36,851 nucleotides of DNA from Xanthobacteraceae bacterium (GTDB lineage Bacteria; Pseudomonadota; Alphaproteobacteria; Rhizobiales; Xanthobacteraceae), in assembly GCA_028282095.1 (NCBI GenBank), contig JANQIP010000267.1, forward strand, positions 1-36,851, given 5' to 3'. This document shows positions 34,094-36,851 of this stretch, in pieces. The notes beneath the pieces were generated by a model. It was not told the DNA's origin. It saw only the letters and a program-made list of their open reading frames with translations, and did no database searches. The translations under genes were made by a program, and so were the position numbers. Numbering within the stretch: the stretch's first letter is position 1; each line of letters begins with the position of its first letter.

Positions 34094-34195
34094 AGAGCGC
34101 GATGGCTAAAGGTTGATTCGATCGCGCTCTATTTCTCTTTGTTTGGTCGCATGATCTTGTCCGAAAAGTCTGCCAACTTTTCGGGATCATGCTCT
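34094..34195. repeat. terminator-like dispersed repeat, downstream of copy D
   Basis: AGAGCGCGAT and ATCGCGCTCT form a stem, followed by ATTTCTCTTTGTTTGGTCGC and ATGATCTTGTCCGAAAAGTC, then a second hairpin with CAACTTTTCGGGATCATGC. With 33875-33972 and copy D this makes a repeat-composite-repeat cluster filling 33.9-34.2 kb. The rest of the gap (34196-34428) is AT-richer and shows no gene. Confidence 0.7.
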
Positions 34196-34428
34196 GGCCC
34201 ACGCTAGGCGCCAGCCCGCCCTTCGCTTTATTTTCAATCGAAAATCTACAACCTTTTCGGGAAGATGAGCTTAGCTTGGCAGCAGAAAAGGCTCTGTATA
34301 TTGTTGTTCGCCGCACGTTAGCCAAGAATCCACTCGTTCATCACTCTGATGTGCTTATTAATATTTAACTATGGTTGTGTTTTTTCATGCTTTTGCGACG
34401 ACGAATATCCTCACGGTATTTTTCGGGC

Positions 34429-34457
34429 TTGACAAAACTTACCGGCGAGGCTGATAT
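34429..34457 (+). promoter_or_regulatory. sigma-70-type promoter for the IclR gene
   Basis: TTGACA (34429-34434), a 17-bp spacer and TGATAT (34452-34457) lie about 50 bp before the ATG at 34509. This is the best promoter match in the window, and the sequence upstream is AT-rich. Confidence 0.6.
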
Positions 34458-34508
34458 TTCACATGCTGATAACCAAGTTCGGTAAGATGGGATCAATCGG
34501 CGACAGCC

Positions 34509-35336
34509 ATGCTACACCAACCAAATAAACCGGAGCTCGGCGAAGAGAGTTCTCAAGGCCGATGCACGATTCTCAGCCGTTACGCCCTCATTCTGGATAC
34601 GGTGGCGCGCGCCTTGGGCGGATTGACGCTGGCGGAGATCGGCCAACGCACGGCTCTGCCGCAGGCGACCGTGTATCGGCTGGTTCATGCGCTGGTGCAG
34701 GTCGGCTTCCTGGCGCCCGGGGAGCGTCGCAAGCAGTATGTGCTGGGCTCAAGGCTGCGCCGCCTGCTCTGTGTTGGCATTCCGTTGCGCAAGATTCGCC
34801 AGGTCGCGCAGCCGATTCTTGACCGGCTGGCGGCGGATTTCGGCGAGACCGCTTTCATCGCCAAGCTCGAAGGCGACGAGGTGGAGACCGTCGCGGTCGC
34901 GCCTGCGGCAGGCGGGCGGCAAGCTTTCGTGCATCCCGGCCGCAGCATGCCATTCCATGCCGCAGCATCGGCCAAGGCAATCATCGCTTTTGCGGACGAG
35001 CGGCTGCTCGGCGAGCTTTTGGCGAAGGCCCCTGAGCAGTTCACGCCACGGACAAAAACGTCGCGACAGGACATCACTGCCGAGCTCGCGAGGGTGCGCG
35101 AGCAGGGATTTGCGGTCTGTGACCAGGAGTTCGATCCCGGCGCTCTGAGCTATGCCTGTCCGATACGGCTCGGCGGCGTCGGCGTGGTCTACAGCCTCGG
35201 CTTGGTGGGTTGCGCCGCGCGGCTCGGCGGTCCGCCATCGACCGAGATCGTATCGTCGCTGAAGACCGCAGCCGAGACCTTGTCCGGCGTCATGCGCGAC
35301 GAGGAACCACACGCGACAAGCCTCGCGCCGGCCTGA
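34509..35336 (+). CDS. IclR-family transcriptional regulator
   Basis: This 275-aa protein has an N-terminal winged helix (about 22-85): LILDTVARALGGLTLAEIGQ, then RTALPQATVYRLVHALVQVG and the wing KQYVLGSRLRRL. The effector domain follows, with PILDRLAADFGETAFIAKLEGDEV in pieces, GRSMPFHAAASAKAIIAF, and REQGFAVCDQEFDPGALSYACP. IclR proteins often control aromatic or organic acid use. The gene is convergent with the PaaK-like ligase, their stops only three bases apart, so the pair may form a regulated unit, although neither lies upstream of the other. No clear Shine-Dalgarno sequence precedes the ATG. Confidence 0.92.
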   Translation: MLHQPNKPELGEESSQGRCTILSRYALILDTVARALGGLTLAEIGQRTALPQATVYRLVHALVQVGFLAPGERRKQYVLGSRLRRLLCVGIPLRKIRQVAQPILDRLAADFGETAFIAKLEGDEVETVAVAPAAGGRQAFVHPGRSMPFHAAASAKAIIAFADERLLGELLAKAPEQFTPRTKTSRQDITAELARVREQGFAVCDQEFDPGALSYACPIRLGGVGVVYSLGLVGCAARLGGPPSTEIVSSLKTAAETLSGVMRDEEPHATSLAPA

Positions 35337-35339
35337 CCG

Positions 35340-36599
35340 CTATGACCGGGCGCCGTAGTCGCGTACATCCTCGATCAAGCGTCCGTCGCGCGGCAGGCTT
35401 CCGGGGGCGGACGACTCCACCCGTGCTTTTAGCCGCGTAACCGCCTGGACGCTGGCCTCGACCGCATGCGCGAGCACCTCGCCCGCGTTCTTTGTTTCGA
35501 CCTTGAAGATCATGACATCGGCGCCGTTCTCGCGCGCGACCACCAGCCGCGCGTGGTCGATCTCGGGATGGCGGCGCACAACCTCGGCGACCTGGTGCGG
35601 ATGCACGAACATGCCCTTGATCTTGGTGGTCTGATCGGCGCGCCCAAGCCAGCCCTTGATGCGCCGATTGGTGCGCCCGCACGGGCTGACACCGGGAAGA
35701 ATCGCCGAGATATCGCCGGTGGCGAAGCGGATGAGCGGATAGTCGGGATTAAGCACGGTAACGAGCACTTCGCCCGCCTCGCCTTCCGCGACCGGAGTTC
35801 CGGTTCCCGGCTCCACGATCTCGAGGATCACTCCCTCGTCGACAATCATTCCCTCATGTGCGGCGCTTTCATAGGCGATGAGTCCGAGCTCCGCCGTCAC
35901 GTAGCTTTGCATCACTGCAATGTCCCGCTGCGCATAGAAGGCACGCGCGTCCTGCAGCAGCGCCCCGCCGGTGACGTGAGCGAGCCGAAAGCAGGAAAGA
36001 TCGGCCCTCTGTTCGTCCGCCTTCTGAAGGATCGTGCGCAGGAAGTCCGGCGTGCCGGCATAGCCGACCGGTTTTAGAGCTGACGCCGCTTGGACCTGCA
36101 GTTCGGTCTGCCCGGTCCCGGCCGGAAACACGGCCGCCCCGAGCGCGAGGGCCCCACTCTCCATGATCACACCCGCCGGTGTGAAGTGATAGGAGAAGCA
36201 ATTGTGCAGCAGATCGCCCGGGCGAAGCCCTGTCGCCCACAGCGCGCGAGCGAAGCGCCAATAGTTGTGACGGGCCGCCTCTGGTTCGAACAGCGGGCCG
36301 GGAGAGGCGAACACGCGGGAAAGCCGCAGTGTCGCCGCTTCGAGGCCGCCGAACGGCGGAGCGCGGCGTTGCAGCGCCATCAGGTTCGCCTTGCGCGTGA
36401 CGGGTAGGCGAGCGAGCCCATTAAGACCCGCAATCTCTTGCGGGGCAATATCGGCAAACGCCTTACCGTAATAGGCGCTCGCATTCTTGGCGTGTGCGAT
36501 CAGGTCGATCAGCGCCGCCGTCAACGCGGCATCACGCTCGTCAACGCTGCGCGTTTCGAGCTTGTCGAATGGAATATCGGTCGCAGCCCTCACAGCCAC
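35340..36599 (-). CDS. PaaK-like adenylate-forming CoA ligase with degenerate P-loop
   Basis: This member of the phenylacetate-CoA ligase family normally activates an aromatic acid to its CoA thioester via an acyl-AMP. From the GTG at 36599 it is 419 aa. Seen are LIAHAKNASAYYGKAF near the start, YVTAE in place of the usual Y-G-x-T/S-E, FATGD, and the hinge GRADQTTKIKGMFVHPHQV. The usual phosphate loop SSGTTG is replaced by ASPGPLFEP, so normal adenylation is uncertain. The GTG start has GGGGAGA about seven bases upstream. An in-frame ATG at 36662 would add 21 residues, part of them encoded by a dispersed repeat (36628-36724), so I do not prefer it. The substrate is unknown. Confidence 0.85.
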   Translation of the reverse strand: MAVRAATDIPFDKLETRSVDERDAALTAALIDLIAHAKNASAYYGKAFADIAPQEIAGLNGLARLPVTRKANLMALQRRAPPFGGLEAATLRLSRVFASPGPLFEPEAARHNYWRFARALWATGLRPGDLLHNCFSYHFTPAGVIMESGALALGAAVFPAGTGQTELQVQAASALKPVGYAGTPDFLRTILQKADEQRADLSCFRLAHVTGGALLQDARAFYAQRDIAVMQSYVTAELGLIAYESAAHEGMIVDEGVILEIVEPGTGTPVAEGEAGEVLVTVLNPDYPLIRFATGDISAILPGVSPCGRTNRRIKGWLGRADQTTKIKGMFVHPHQVAEVVRRHPEIDHARLVVARENGADVMIFKVETKNAGEVLAHAVEASVQAVTRLKARVESSAPGSLPRDGRLIEDVRDYGARS

Positions 36600-36627
36600 C
36601 GTCTGCGTCTCCCCGTATATCTTGGAC

Positions 36628-36724
36628 CGCGATTCCTTCAGACTGAATCGGTCGCGCTCCATTTCTCTTTGTTTTCTCGCATGATCTTGTCCGAAAAGCC
36701 TGCCAACTTTTCGCGATCATGCTC
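36628..36724. repeat. terminator-like dispersed repeat upstream of the PaaK-like gene
   Basis: GCGATTCCTTCAGACTGAATC and GGTCGCGCTCC form an imperfect stem, followed by ATTTCTCTTTGTTTTCTCGC and the ATGATCTTGTCCGAAAAGCC core. It offers an ATG (36662) in frame with the PaaK-like gene on the minus strand, and it abuts composite element copy E. Confidence 0.7.
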
Positions 36725-36841
36725 GGTTCCTTACCTGACGGTCCGACCCCGAACCGTCAGGTAAGGAACACTAGCTAATCCGGTGCTTTGTGATGCGGCA
36801 CCAACACAATGAGACGAGCCCAAGTGTTGGTGCCGCATCAC
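36725..36841. repeat. composite double-inverted-repeat element, copy E
   Basis: IR1 is at 36725-36769 (GTTCCTTACCTGACGGTCCG .. CCGTCAGGTAAGGAAC), the linker is ACTAGCTAATCCGGTGCTTT, and IR2 is at 36790-36841 with perfect 16-bp arms GTGATGCGGCACCAAC and GTTGGTGCCGCATCAC around ACAATGAGACGAGCCCAAGT, with a short mismatch at the centre. It is the most intact copy and reaches almost to the window end. Confidence 0.85.
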
Positions 36842-36851
36842 TAGGGCATGA

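Noticed and set aside
22875..36841. CRISPR array
   Set aside because: The repeated palindromes are widely scattered, about 117 bp long, differ in orientation and lack regular spacers; there are no cas genes.

Overview
The window looks like chromosomal DNA of a GC-rich alphaproteobacterium of the order Hyphomicrobiales (Rhizobiales), probably near the Nitrobacteraceae/Xanthobacteraceae. The evidence is the conserved run miaB-phoH-ybeY-tlyC-lnt-praR-like-metK, the rpmI-rplT-pheS-pheT block, a badL/badM-like pair next to a three-subunit 4-hydroxybenzoyl-CoA reductase as in Rhodopseudomonas palustris, and dense short palindromic intergenic repeats. All calls come from reading the sequence; no database search was run.

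Layout. (1) 1-6.5 kb: a MITE-like repeat, then trmB, an Rrf2 regulator (badM-like) and a GNAT acetyltransferase (badL-like) on the minus strand. Divergent from these is hbaBCD (4-hydroxybenzoyl-CoA reductase), followed by a small CPxP-containing DUF2249/TusA-like protein. (2) 6.6-11.8 kb, minus strand: rpmI, rplT, pheS, pheT. A DUF559 (Vsr-like) endonuclease gene and a decayed second copy of the pheT start lie between pheS and pheT. (3) 12.3-20.4 kb, plus strand: the housekeeping run miaB to metK, closed by a strong terminator. (4) 20.7-24.0 kb, minus strand: a TRAP transporter, dctP-dctQ-dctM, with a palindromic element between dctP and dctQ. (5) 24.9-28.6 kb: a zinc-independent quinone oxidoreductase, then divergent phnM and a DUF1045 2H-phosphoesterase (phosphonate use) with a candidate three-unit Pho box between them. 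(6) 29.4-33.9 kb: a membrane acyltransferase followed by a DevC/DevA/DevB-like ABC exporter. (7) 34.4-36.6 kb: an IclR regulator with a good sigma-70-type promoter, convergent with a PaaK-like adenylate-forming ligase whose phosphate-binding loop is degenerate.

A second layer is the repeats. At least six families are interspersed. The most striking is a composite element of about 117-119 bp made of two consecutive inverted repeats joined by a conserved linker. It has five copies and one probable remnant. It and a terminator-like repeat often sit side by side, and they supply stop codons to dctP, dctM and the DUF1045 gene and an apparent ATG to the PaaK-like gene. A related repeat lies over the N-terminal coding region of the DevB-like adaptor.

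The best leads are the endonuclease plus duplicated pheT start, the TusA/DUF2249-like partner of the aromatic reductase, the badL/badM-like control module, and the composite repeat with its effect on gene ends. No CRISPR array, tRNA, rRNA or complete transposase gene was seen.
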